From an uncultured Gammaproteobacteria bacterium (lineage in GTDB: Bacteria; Pseudomonadota; Gammaproteobacteria; Pseudomonadales; Pseudohongiellaceae), in assembly GCA_937898685.1 (NCBI GenBank), contig CALEJT010000090.1, forward strand, positions 1 to 42,423: a DNA stretch of 42,423 nt, in the 5' to 3' direction. The position numbers were made by a program, and so were the translations under genes. Shown piece after piece: positions 1 to 8,481 of the stretch. How positions within the stretch are numbered: the first letter of the stretch is position 1; each line of letters starts with the position of its first letter. The notes beneath the pieces are model-generated. The model ran no database searches. It was not told where the DNA came from and saw only the letters and a list, made by a program, of their open reading frames with translations.

Positions 1-139
1 TAGGGATGTTGCAAGGCTGGCATGGAGTCCTCCGTGACACATGAGTTTGAGCGGCGAGTATAGGCGGGAATTCGTACGGGACGTCAGCGTGTCGCTCAGC
101 GCGAGCGGAGTGACGTTAGTGTTCGTTAAATTACTGCGC

Positions 140-158
140 TAACGGTTCTAAACCGTTA
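140..158. promoter_or_regulatory. Inverted repeat upstream of the PepSY gene
   Basis: Perfect 8-bp arms TAACGGTT and AACCGTTA are separated by CTA, about 60 bp before the PepSY start. There is no T-run on either side, so an operator or mRNA hairpin fits better than an intrinsic terminator. The rest of positions 1-217 shows no gene. Confidence 0.45.
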
Positions 159-217
159 ATCGCGCTCCCTGGCCGGTTTGTTCCAGTATCTTGCGCCGCT
201 TCTGAGGGAGTCCGTAG

Positions 218-1729
218 ATGCGAGCAATATTGTTGATTCACCGTTACCTGGCCGTGGCCGTCGGATTACTGATGGTGCTCTGGTGTCTGTCTGGCTTCGT
301 GATGATGTATCAGAGCTTTCCGCGGCTTGAGCCAGAGCAGCAGTTGGCGGGGCTTGCGCCACTGGAGCTCGAAAACTGCTGCAATTTGGGCGAGGTCGAG
401 CTGGGCCAGGACGGTCCCTTACCCGCGTTTCGGCTCGAGATGCTGCTGGGTGATCCCATCCTGCGCTTCAACGGTTCCGCGGTGCGTGGACCCAATGGCA
501 CGAGCAGCGCCCTTAACCTGCGTACCGGAGAACCGCTTGCGGAGTTGAGCCCCGAGCAGGTTTTGGCAGTGGCGCAGCAGTTTGGTCGAGGCAACGCCAT
601 CCCCGGCGAAGCCCGCTCGCTGGGTTTGGTCGATATCGACCAGTGGACGCTGCAGACCGCTCGTCGCAATGCGCCGACCTGGCACTTCGCCTTCGACGAC
701 CCCGCCCACACTGAAATCTATGTGTCAGCCAGAACCGGGGAGGTGTTTCAGAAGACGACTCGCCGCGAACGTGTGTTGTCGTGGTTCGGTGCCATTCCGC
801 ATTGGCTGTACCCGACCGTGCTGCGGCAGAACGGCGCACTGTGGACCGAGATTGTGGTGTGGACCTCGGTCGCCGGCACCTTCCTCGCCGCGACCGGGCT
901 ATACGTCGGTCTCAGTCGGCTGCGCCGTAATCGGCAGGGTCAACTGAGTTCTCCGTTCCGTGGCTGGTGGTACTGGCATCACGTGAGTGGACTGGTGTTC
1001 GGCATCCTCGCGCTGACCTGGGTGTTCAGTGGTCTGCTGACCATGAATCCCTGGGGCACGTTGAGCGGGGGACCGACACCCCATCGCTCGGAACTGGTTG
1101 GTGAAAGCACCTGGAAGGATCTGCGAGATTTTCTGCAGCAGGTGCAAGGCCGCGCAGACCTGCAGCAGTTCAAACGTATCGAGCACTCTCCGTTCAACCA
1201 CCGCTTCTTTGTGATCGCCGAGAAGCAGGGCGAGCCAGCTGTTCGTCTGGATATCGAAGGACGCGCGGCATTGATGACCGCGGGCGAGGTCGATACGGCT
1301 TTGAAGAATCTGTCCACACCAGTGCGCGAGTGGGAACTGCTGCAGCAAGAGGACGCTTACTACTACGGCCACAAGCAGGACGTTTCGCTGCCTGTGTATC
1401 GCGTGCTTCTGGATGATGCGGAAGGCACGCGTCTGTATATCAATCCAGTGACTGGCGCGGTGCGCGCATTGACGGCGCAGGGGCGACTGTCACGCTGGAT
1501 TCGCACCGGATTGCACGACATGGATTTCGCCTTCCTGCGCGCCCGTCCAGTCTGGGACATCGTGGTGATGCTGTTACTGGCTGGTGTCACTTCGCTTTGC
1601 GTGATCGGTACCTGGCTGGCGCTGAAACGCGTGCGCATGGACTGGCGCATTCAGCGCGGACGCTGGCGGCGCCGTATGGAGCAACGGCAAAGCGTTCATG
1701 CGACGCGCACGGAAGTCTCGGAGCCATGA
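218..1729 (+). CDS. PepSY-associated transmembrane protein
   Basis: Inner-membrane protein of 503 residues. Four hydrophobic segments are visible near residues 9-31, 211-233, 256-275 and 447-469, with large periplasmic parts between them. The pattern of HRY at the N-terminus, PHWLYP before TM2, WYWHHVSG before TM3 and GLHDMDF before TM4 is typical of the PepSY-associated TM family. Members often sit beside TonB receptors, and some take part in reductive release of iron from siderophores; that role is only inferred here. The ATG at 218 is preceded by GAGGGAG at a good distance. The stop overlaps the next start (ATGA, 1726-1729), so the two genes are probably translationally coupled. Confidence 0.85.
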   Translation: MRAILLIHRYLAVAVGLLMVLWCLSGFVMMYQSFPRLEPEQQLAGLAPLELENCCNLGEVELGQDGPLPAFRLEMLLGDPILRFNGSAVRGPNGTSSALNLRTGEPLAELSPEQVLAVAQQFGRGNAIPGEARSLGLVDIDQWTLQTARRNAPTWHFAFDDPAHTEIYVSARTGEVFQKTTRRERVLSWFGAIPHWLYPTVLRQNGALWTEIVVWTSVAGTFLAATGLYVGLSRLRRNRQGQLSSPFRGWWYWHHVSGLVFGILALTWVFSGLLTMNPWGTLSGGPTPHRSELVGESTWKDLRDFLQQVQGRADLQQFKRIEHSPFNHRFFVIAEKQGEPAVRLDIEGRAALMTAGEVDTALKNLSTPVREWELLQQEDAYYYGHKQDVSLPVYRVLLDDAEGTRLYINPVTGAVRALTAQGRLSRWIRTGLHDMDFAFLRARPVWDIVVMLLLAGVTSLCVIGTWLALKRVRMDWRIQRGRWRRRMEQRQSVHATRTEVSEP

Positions 1730-2505
1730 GCGCGGTAGCAATGCTAAGGTGCGCGTGCGGCGCAGTGGGAATGATGATTGGGGCTTCGAGTCATCTCCAC
1801 GCGCAGAGCACTGAGGCTGCCATGGATTATTTTTCTCTTCTCAATCGCCCCGAGCGCCCCGCCGAAGATCGAGAGCGTGATGCTGCAAGTCATCCTGCTG
1901 AGATGCTCGCGCTGATGGGCCTTCGTCCAGGCCAACAGGTGCTCGACTTCCAGTCTGCTTCTGGCTACTTCACTGAGCTGCTGTCGTACGCGGTGGGGCC
2001 GGAGGGGAAGGTGATCGCGCACAACCACAGTCGCGAAGGCGTTTTGGGGCCAGAGGTGTTCGAGCGACGCTACGGCAATGATCGGTTGCCCAACACCGAG
2101 CTGCTCTACGCCAGGCACAACGATCTCAATCTGCCCGCTGCGAGCCTCGACGCAGTGCTGATGTCGATGGTTTATCACGACACTTATTGGCTGGGATCAG
2201 GAGTGGATTGGGGGCCGGTTGACCATCAGGCCTTTCTGGCTGAGCTGTACGAGGCGCTGAGGCCAGAAGGCGTGGTGCTGGTGATCGATCATCAAGCCCC
2301 GGCCGGAGCCGATCCATACGAATCCGCGCGGGACACTCACCGCATCGATCAGGCAGTGGTGCTGCAGGACTTCGCCGATGCAGGTTTTGTCCTCAAGCAA
2401 GAGTCGGACATTCTCCGTAATCCTGGTGACAAGCCTGAAGTCCAGATATTCAATGACGCGGCGTATCGCGCCACTGACCGCTTCGTGTTGCTGTTCGGCA
2501 AGTAA
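1726..2505 (+). CDS. Exported class I SAM-dependent methyltransferase (COG4798-like)
   Basis: Protein of 259 residues starting at the ATG that overlaps the PepSY stop; an in-frame start at 1597 exists but lies inside that gene. An N-terminal hydrophobic stretch ending HAQS (about residue 27) looks like a signal peptide. After it come a RERD...HPAEML segment and the SAM motif I region VLDFQSASGYFTELL. The order matches the predicted methyltransferases of COG4798, many of which also carry signal peptides. Motif I reads DFQSASG instead of the usual DxGxGxG, so SAM binding may be altered. The substrate is unknown. How SAM would reach a periplasmic enzyme is unclear, so a non-methyltransferase role is possible. 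Confidence 0.75.
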   Translation: MSAVAMLRCACGAVGMMIGASSHLHAQSTEAAMDYFSLLNRPERPAEDRERDAASHPAEMLALMGLRPGQQVLDFQSASGYFTELLSYAVGPEGKVIAHNHSREGVLGPEVFERRYGNDRLPNTELLYARHNDLNLPAASLDAVLMSMVYHDTYWLGSGVDWGPVDHQAFLAELYEALRPEGVVLVIDHQAPAGADPYESARDTHRIDQAVVLQDFADAGFVLKQESDILRNPGDKPEVQIFNDAAYRATDRFVLLFGK

Positions 2506-2525
2506 GTTTCTCCGAGTTTTCCAGC

Positions 2526-2551
2526 AAAAAAGGCCCGGCTTGCGCCGGGCC
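2526..2551 (-). terminator. Intrinsic terminator of the metalloprotease gene
   Basis: GGCCCGGC and GCCGGGCC (2532-2539, 2544-2551) form an 8-bp GC stem with loop TTGC. On the minus strand the stem is followed by six T (A-run 2526-2531), so it ends transcription of the minus-strand protease. The plus strand has no T-run after the stem. Confidence 0.8.
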
Positions 2552-2611
2552 ACAACTCCCCGATGGGCTAAATGGAGAACGATGCCTAGGGTGAACCTCG
2601 ATCTTGAACCT

Positions 2612-5101
2612 TTACAGCGGAGGTCCAGGGTAGCCCGGCCAACGCGAACGCGGACGGTCACCCCAGTACAGCAGCGAGGACTGTGCCTTGTAGGCGGCGG
2701 GATCTTCGAGATAGCGCGCGATGTTGCGTGCCGACTGCGTGTAGTGCGCCTGCGTGATCGGATCACGCGAGCTGCGTTTCTCGATCGCGCTGCCGAGCTC
2801 TGCCAGCGTGACGCGCACGTAGTTGGTCACGTCCGAGCTCGCCTCGGTGCTTTGGCCGAGAATCATCAGCGAGTTGAGCACGAGGTCCTGCGTGGCGCGC
2901 AGAATGCCGGCTTCGATCGGCGTGTTCGGCATCGGCGCATTCCAGGTGTTGTCGAGCAGCGTGGTGACGAGCTCGTCGAGACCCAGCGTCGAAGGATCGC
3001 GTGCCTTGAGCGCGACCATGCGCGTGGCCTTGGCCGGATCTTCCAAGAGCGGTGCGATCACCAGACCTGCCAGGATGCGCGCGGCGCGGAAGGGATCGAA
3101 GGCATAGTCGTTGGCCATGTCTTCGATGTTGTCACCCGGATGGGGCGTCAGCAGTTTGAGCAGCTCTTCCGGCAACGCGAGGCTGCCCGGTGCGATGCTC
3201 TGCATCAACAGATCGAGAATCTCACGCTGCAGCGAACCGGGCACGATCTCGGTCGGCGGCAGGATGTGCTCTTCACCCTTCACCACGATGTTGTGATACA
3301 TGCCGCCGATGAAGCGCTGTGCAGATTCGATCGCCCAGCGGTGATGCATGTACACCATCCACAACCGCATGTCGCGCAGCGCGCCGATCGGTTCACCGGG
3401 ACGGAGCACGTCGAGACCGTACTGCTTCAGCATGATCTCGCGACCGGCGATGGTTTCCTCCAGATATTCGACGGGCGATTCCCGATCGTCGTACCACGAC
3501 CAGCGCGGATCGGTGCCAGGCACATACATGATGCCCTTCTCGCGCATCTCCGCGATGATGGCGTCCAGACCTGCCTTTTCTTCATGCGGTGCGAACGGCG
3601 TGTAGGAATAGCGCACCATGAATTTGTCGTACTCGCCGATGCCCTTGGCGTAGGCATTCGCCACGCTGAGCTTGCCGTCGATCACCTCCACGCGCGGGAT
3701 CGGATATTCCATCACCGACGCACGTTCGTTGCGGCTGGAAATCCAGTTGTGGCCGAAGCCCAGTGAATGACCGAATTCGTGCGCCATCAGCGAGGCGTAG
3801 CGAACCTTCACCATTTCTTCCTGGCCGACGGGATAGCCGTTGGGGCCAGGCGTATAGCCCTCAGTGGCAGCCATGAAGGCTTCCCAGTAGTTGGCGATGG
3901 TGCGGATGCGGTGCGAGTCCATGCGCGTCTTCGGCGCGAGGATTTCGCCGGTACGCGGATCGGTGAAGCCGCCGCCGCTCGAGAACCCACGCTCGTCGCG
4001 ATCGATCCACAGCATCCACGCGTAGCGCGCATCCATCGGATCCATGTCGGGAGTGGGATCGAGCACCTGGATGGCGTTGAGGAAACCGGCGGCTTCGAAA
4101 GCTTCGTTCCACCACAGCAGACCTTCGCGCGCGGCACTGCGGATCGGCTCGGGAATGGCGAGGTCGAGGTAGACGATGATCGGTTTCACTGGTTCGCTCA
4201 GCGCCGCATTCGGATCTTTCTTCTCCAGACGCCAGCGGTTCACGAAGCCGATCTCGGTGCTTTGATCGAATGGTGCTGCCTGGTTGCGCGTACCACGGCC
4301 GCCGCTCACGCCGATGCGCGGATCGGACTGACGCATGACGAAACCTTCCGGCGCTTTCAGGAAGGAGTGATGGATGCGCAGTGTGAGAATGCCGGGATCG
4401 CTGGCAACGGCGCGCAAGGGAACGCCAGCGTTCTGCACCTCGAAGGTGGACACCGTTTCGATTTCGGTGTTCTCGGGGAAGGCCTTCATGCGCGGCGGAT
4501 AGAAGCCGCTGCGCGCCGGATCGAAACGCAGCGTGCCTTGCTCGCCGCGCACGCGCGTCGCTATGCCGGCGGCGTCACGCAGGAAGAGCGGCGAGCCATC
4601 GACCAAGACGCGCCCGCCTTCGATTGCCACGATGGGCAGGGCGGCGATCACGGCGGTGGGGAAGGAGAGTTCGACGTTGTTGGCCTGAGCTGCGGTGCCG
4701 CCCACGGCGCGATAGCGCAGGTTCTGCTCGACCACGAGTACTTTCGAGCCGGAACGCTGGAAGTGGATGACGAGGCTGTCCATCAGGCCGCGGTCGAGCC
4801 CGAGTTCCACCGAACCGCCACCGGTGGCGGCGGAAACGTAATAGAGCACGTCGGAATCGAACACGGGGATTTCGAGCAGGACGCGGCCGGCGGCCTCGTC
4901 CCAATAGAAGGGCACGTAGCCCTCATTGCGCGTCAGACCACGCGTGGCCGTGGCAATGGAATCGGAAATGCCCTGCGCGTGGCCGGGCGTGGTCAAGAGT
5001 GTCGTGAGTATCAGCATCAGACTCAGGAGCCAGATACTGACACCTTGCCGCTGCGCGGCTGCGCGCTGGCCGCTGCGAACGGAGTTTTCAAAGCAAGACA
5101 T
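2612..5101 (-). CDS. Secreted zinc-dependent metalloprotease (DUF5117/DUF4953 type)
   Basis: Large exported protein of 829 residues. The start at 5101 is preferred because AGGA lies 6 nt upstream; an ATG two codons earlier and a TTG at 5128 are less well placed. A charged N-terminus and the hydrophobic stretch WLLSLMLILTTLLTT, then GHAQG, form a signal peptide. The catalytic zinc site HEFGHSLGFGH (residues 441-451) is the extended HExxHxxGxxH of metzincins, and SVMEYP downstream resembles the Met-turn. The N-terminal half matches the DUF5117 layout and the second half the DUF4953 layout of 'zinc-dependent metalloprotease' proteins common in TonB-rich bacteria. Its 3' end has its own terminator and TonB receptor 1 lies upstream on the same strand. 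It probably degrades peptides in the envelope; no substrate is known. Confidence 0.88.
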   Translation of the reverse strand: MSCFENSVRSGQRAAAQRQGVSIWLLSLMLILTTLLTTPGHAQGISDSIATATRGLTRNEGYVPFYWDEAAGRVLLEIPVFDSDVLYYVSAATGGGSVELGLDRGLMDSLVIHFQRSGSKVLVVEQNLRYRAVGGTAAQANNVELSFPTAVIAALPIVAIEGGRVLVDGSPLFLRDAAGIATRVRGEQGTLRFDPARSGFYPPRMKAFPENTEIETVSTFEVQNAGVPLRAVASDPGILTLRIHHSFLKAPEGFVMRQSDPRIGVSGGRGTRNQAAPFDQSTEIGFVNRWRLEKKDPNAALSEPVKPIIVYLDLAIPEPIRSAAREGLLWWNEAFEAAGFLNAIQVLDPTPDMDPMDARYAWMLWIDRDERGFSSGGGFTDPRTGEILAPKTRMDSHRIRTIANYWEAFMAATEGYTPGPNGYPVGQEEMVKVRYASLMAHEFGHSLGFGHNWISSRNERASVMEYPIPRVEVIDGKLSVANAYAKGIGEYDKFMVRYSYTPFAPHEEKAGLDAIIAEMREKGIMYVPGTDPRWSWYDDRESPVEYLEETIAGREIMLKQYGLDVLRPGEPIGALRDMRLWMVYMHHRWAIESAQRFIGGMYHNIVVKGEEHILPPTEIVPGSLQREILDLLMQSIAPGSLALPEELLKLLTPHPGDNIEDMANDYAFDPFRAARILAGLVIAPLLEDPAKATRMVALKARDPSTLGLDELVTTLLDNTWNAPMPNTPIEAGILRATQDLVLNSLMILGQSTEASSDVTNYVRVTLAELGSAIEKRSSRDPITQAHYTQSARNIARYLEDPAAYKAQSSLLYWGDRPRSRWPGYPGPPL

Positions 5102-5137
5102 AAGCATTCCTGAACGTACGTTTTTCAAGGGTGGTAA

Positions 5138-5166
5138 AAGACAAGGCCGCTCCTGCGTGCGGCCTT
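5138..5166 (-). terminator. Probable terminator after TonB receptor 1
   Basis: AAGGCCGC (5143-5150) and GCGGCCTT (5159-5166) form a perfect 8-bp stem with an 8-nt loop. On the minus strand it is followed by GTCTTTTACC, a short T-rich tail. It lies between the receptor stop and the protease start and probably separates the two transcripts. Confidence 0.65.
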
Positions 5167-5183
5167 GCCGGATGGCGCACAGC

Positions 5184-7973
5184 TCAGAACTGGGCTCTTA
5201 CGCCCAGGCGGAAGCTGCGCCCGTAGATGTCATGCCACACCGTTTGCACGCCACCTACGTTGTTTTCCGAACCCTGACCGCTGGGGTTGTCGATCAGGTC
5301 GGGCTCCTTGTCCAACAGGTTGGTGATGGTCAAGAAGAACTCGGTCTGGACATCGCCGAACAAGGTCATTTCCTTCGCCACGTTACCGTCGAAATACCAG
5401 GCGCTCGGAATGTGGTTGTTGTTGATGGTCCAGTTTGGCGCGGAGCTGGGCGGGCAGTTCACCGCACACTCGATGTATTGGTTGCTGTAGGTGCCGCTGC
5501 TGATGCCGCGCCCGATCAGGTTGAACTTCCAGTCGTCCATCGTGTAGTTGGCGGTGACGCGGTAGATGAAGCTCGCGGTCGAACCGCCGAACTGTCCGGC
5601 GGTGTCGACGCGGATCACGCCGTCGTCGCTCACGCGTTCGATGTTGTGCGTCAGCATGCCGCGCAGGCGTAGGTCACCGGGGCCGAGCGGCATGGAGTAG
5701 CTCACTTCCATGTCGATGCCCTTGATGCGCTGGCCGTCGAGGTTTTCGTAGCGCAGGTCGATGGTCTGCAACACGCCGTTGGCGTCATAGTGCATGTCGT
5801 TGCAGTAGCGCTGGATGTTCTGTTCGAAGCAGTAGTTGGCGACGTCCTGCGCGCCCACGAAGCCGATCTGGCCCGAGAGTTCGACATCCCAGTAGTCGAG
5901 CGAGATGCCGAGACCGGGCAGGAACTCCGGTCGCACCACGATGCCGAGACCGATGGCGTCGGCTTCTTCGGGTTTCACGTTGGGGTTGCCCATCAGGTTC
6001 TGCACGAACGAAATGGATTGACCGTTGATGTTGACGTTGTTGGTGCGCGCGGTGCCGGCGGCGAAGAGCTCGCTCATGTTGGCGGCGCGGATGTCGCGTG
6101 ACTTGGTGGCACGCAGGGTGAGCGAGGGAATCGGTGAGTACACCAGGCCCAGCTTCCAGGTGGTCACTTCACCGGAGGTGCTGTAGTCGGTGTAGCGCAC
6201 GGCGGAGTTGAGCTCGAGGTTCTGCATCAAGGGCACGAGTGTTTCGACGTACACCTCGCTCACATCGTATTCACCGGCAGTGACCTTGTAGTTGCCGTAT
6301 TTCCAGCCGCTCTCCCAGATCGGGTCGACATCGCCATCCATCTCCTCCTTGCGGTGTTCGCCACCGAGAGCGAGCGAGATGGGGCCGGCCCAGCCTTCGA
6401 AGAGTTCGCTGGTGGAGAGGTTGAAGGCCACGACGTTCTGCGTGAATTCCTGCTCACGGCGCGGACGACCCATCACGTAGTCCAGCCCTTCCTTGCTCGC
6501 CACACCGATGCCCATGCGGTTGAGCGGTTTGCACGGGTGATCGGGCTGCGTCAGTTTGATGCGGCACACGATCTCACCGGTATCGGGATGGAACACGGCA
6601 TCCTGCGCCAGTGCGATGCGGTCGAAGTTGAAGGTGGGGGTCATGTGTTCGTCGGTATTGGTGACGCCCAACTGGTAATAGGAGTCCCAATCCCAGCTTC
6701 TGCCCCAGAAATCGATGGCTCCGTTGGCACCGAGCACGAAGCGCGTGGTGTCACGCTTGTTGTTGCTGCCCGAGGCCGGCATGTCGTAGTTGCTGGTGCC
6801 CATCGTGAACGAGGTGAGCCCCAGTTCGTTCATCTGGTCTCTTACTTCCGGCGGTAGGAAGGCGTTGTCCGCCATGATGCGGATGCCGGTCTGCGTGGGA
6901 TTGATGTAGAAGCTGTAGCCTTCGTACTGCGAGTAGGAGGCCTGCACGAATACGTTGAGGTTTGCGTTGATGTCGTAGCTCAGACGTGTGAAGACACTGT
7001 CGCGCGCGTCGTCGGCGGCGAAGGAAGTGGTGCCCACCATGCCCGAGCTCGTGTACTGCCAGTCACCGCCCTGCATCCACTGGCCGCTCACCGCACCATA
7101 GTTCAACTGATGCACCGAGCCGCCCGGTCCGAAATAGGTGCCGCGCAGTGGGCCGGCAGTGATCAGGCCGCCCGGCGTGTAGGCGGAAATGCCGATGTTG
7201 TAGTCGACGATGTAGTGGGGCGCGCCAGGGATGGTCTTCTCGTAGGGGTTGATGATTCCGAAGAAGCCCTTGGCGTTCCAATCCGGGTTGTAGTTGTGCG
7301 TGCCATCCTTCTTGAAGGTTTCCATGCTGAAAAGGGCATGGCCGTTGCCATTGGCCCAGGGCGAGCCTGCCGACAACACGAAGCGGTTGGCCTTGTTGAT
7401 GCCTTCCATCGATTGACCGTAGTCGAGCGTGGTCTTCACGCCGGTGAAGGTCTTGTCGAGGATGAAGTTGATCACGCCCGCCACGGCGTCGGAGCCGTAG
7501 CTGGCCGAAGCGCCACCCGTTGCCATTTCCACACGGGTGACGAGGTCCTGCGGGAAGGTATTGGTGTCGACCGCGCCTTCGCTGGATGAGACCACCGAGC
7601 GCTGACCATCGAAGAGCACCAAGGTACGGCCGGCACCGAGGCCGCGAGCGCTCAGCGAGGAAATGCCGGCGCCACCATTGCTGAGTGCGCCCGAGGTGGA
7701 AGTGCCGGTGGAGCCCGTGATCTGCGGCATCTGCATCACGAATTCGGAAATGCTGTTGGCCGAAACCGCCTGGATCTCATCCTCGTTCATCACGGACACG
7801 GGGGTTGGCGCGTCGAAGCCATCGCGCGCGATACGCGTGCCGGTGGTGACGAATTCCTCGATCTGTTCTGCTGCACTGACTTGGGTACTGCCGGTACTGC
7901 CAATCCAGAGCACTACTGCGCTGGCGATTGCCGAGGCACAGGTACTTCTACGAAAGTGGCTGGAAACTCGCAT
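5184..7973 (-). CDS. TonB-dependent outer-membrane receptor 1
   Basis: Outer-membrane receptor of 929 residues. ATG at 7973 is chosen because GGGAGA lies 7-8 nt upstream; an ATG five codons earlier is possible. After a signal peptide comes EEFVTTGTRI, the start of the plug domain, with the hallmarks SARGLGAGRTLVLFDGQR, TRVEMATGGASASYGSDA and VAGVINFIL. The rest is a beta-barrel rich in alternating aromatic residues and ends in phenylalanine (RLGVRAQF), as expected for outer-membrane insertion. This plug type occurs in large paralogous sets that import oligosaccharides, peptides or chelates with TonB-ExbBD energy. The ligand cannot be told from sequence; the downstream secreted protease hints at peptides. 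No TonB or ExbBD gene is in the window. Confidence 0.93.
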   Translation of the reverse strand: MRVSSHFRRSTCASAIASAVVLWIGSTGSTQVSAAEQIEEFVTTGTRIARDGFDAPTPVSVMNEDEIQAVSANSISEFVMQMPQITGSTGTSTSGALSNGGAGISSLSARGLGAGRTLVLFDGQRSVVSSSEGAVDTNTFPQDLVTRVEMATGGASASYGSDAVAGVINFILDKTFTGVKTTLDYGQSMEGINKANRFVLSAGSPWANGNGHALFSMETFKKDGTHNYNPDWNAKGFFGIINPYEKTIPGAPHYIVDYNIGISAYTPGGLITAGPLRGTYFGPGGSVHQLNYGAVSGQWMQGGDWQYTSSGMVGTTSFAADDARDSVFTRLSYDINANLNVFVQASYSQYEGYSFYINPTQTGIRIMADNAFLPPEVRDQMNELGLTSFTMGTSNYDMPASGSNNKRDTTRFVLGANGAIDFWGRSWDWDSYYQLGVTNTDEHMTPTFNFDRIALAQDAVFHPDTGEIVCRIKLTQPDHPCKPLNRMGIGVASKEGLDYVMGRPRREQEFTQNVVAFNLSTSELFEGWAGPISLALGGEHRKEEMDGDVDPIWESGWKYGNYKVTAGEYDVSEVYVETLVPLMQNLELNSAVRYTDYSTSGEVTTWKLGLVYSPIPSLTLRATKSRDIRAANMSELFAAGTARTNNVNINGQSISFVQNLMGNPNVKPEEADAIGLGIVVRPEFLPGLGISLDYWDVELSGQIGFVGAQDVANYCFEQNIQRYCNDMHYDANGVLQTIDLRYENLDGQRIKGIDMEVSYSMPLGPGDLRLRGMLTHNIERVSDDGVIRVDTAGQFGGSTASFIYRVTANYTMDDWKFNLIGRGISSGTYSNQYIECAVNCPPSSAPNWTINNNHIPSAWYFDGNVAKEMTLFGDVQTEFFLTITNLLDKEPDLIDNPSGQGSENNVGGVQTVWHDIYGRSFRLGVRAQF

Positions 7974-8414
7974 TGCGTTTTCTCCCATGAAGCCCTTGGC
8001 ACTTGTGCGACGCGAAGGTCGGTGTGGCTACTGCCGAGGTAGGTGATGCGGCGACCTCATCCAGGCGGCAGCAGGAACTGTGCCAAGAGACTTTTTCGCT
8101 GCGTGTGCAATACGCACAGTGACGTAGCAAGGCGTGGAAAACTCGGGAAAATACGAGACGAGAATGTGATCTGTATTGGAACGAAGGATATTTTTGCGTG
8201 AGCGAGGTCTGGCATTTCGCTAGTGAGTACGCTCGCAATGAAGGCGCAGATGGCGCAGCGGCGCGCTAAAGATGTGCGCGTAGTTTTGGTGAGCCCGCCT
8301 CAACTTGGCTCAGCTTGGTGGGCGATGAGGCAGCGGCCTGCCAGAGTGGCCCAAGGCGGACTGGGGTTCTGCCTGATTTTGGTTCGTCGTGTCTATTTCG
8401 AGGGCAAGACCTGC

Positions 8415-8443
8415 CAGACAGCGGCGCATGAGCTTGGTATCAT
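8415..8443 (+). promoter_or_regulatory. Extended -10 promoter of the MetE-C-like gene
   Basis: An extended -10 element (TGG then TATCAT at 8438-8443) lies 17 bp after a weak -35 CAGACA (8415-8420). Start of transcription near 8450 would give a leader of about 30 nt. A perfect palindrome overlaps the -10. Confidence 0.5.
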
Positions 8444-8450
8444 GCGCCGC
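8421..8450. promoter_or_regulatory. Palindromic operator or leader hairpin
   Basis: Perfect 11-bp arms GCGGCGCATGA (8421-8431) and TCATGCGCCGC (8440-8450) flank an 8-nt spacer. The repeat fills the spacer between -35 and -10 and covers the -10 itself. That is the geometry of a repressor operator. If transcription starts further upstream it would instead be an mRNA hairpin ending 31 nt before the start codon. Confidence 0.6.
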
Positions 8451-8481
8451 TTTCCACCTGCCAAACGAACAACGAGTCGTC

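Larger units (their letters stand above)
7974..8481. other. 508-bp divergent intergenic region
   Basis: This separates TonB receptor 1 (minus) from the MetE-C-like gene (plus). No open frame in it has a credible start or composition. The stretch at about 8090-8200 is AT-richer and probably holds the receptor promoter, but I could not pick a clear -35/-10 pair. The right end holds the promoter and palindrome listed separately. Confidence 0.6.

Noticed and set aside
3767..5113. 448-residue open frame on the plus strand, and another at 2378-3766
   Set aside because: Both lie antisense to the zinc protease, which has a signal peptide and intact catalytic motif. The frames are His/Arg/Gly-rich and match no family; they come from GC-rich third codon positions.
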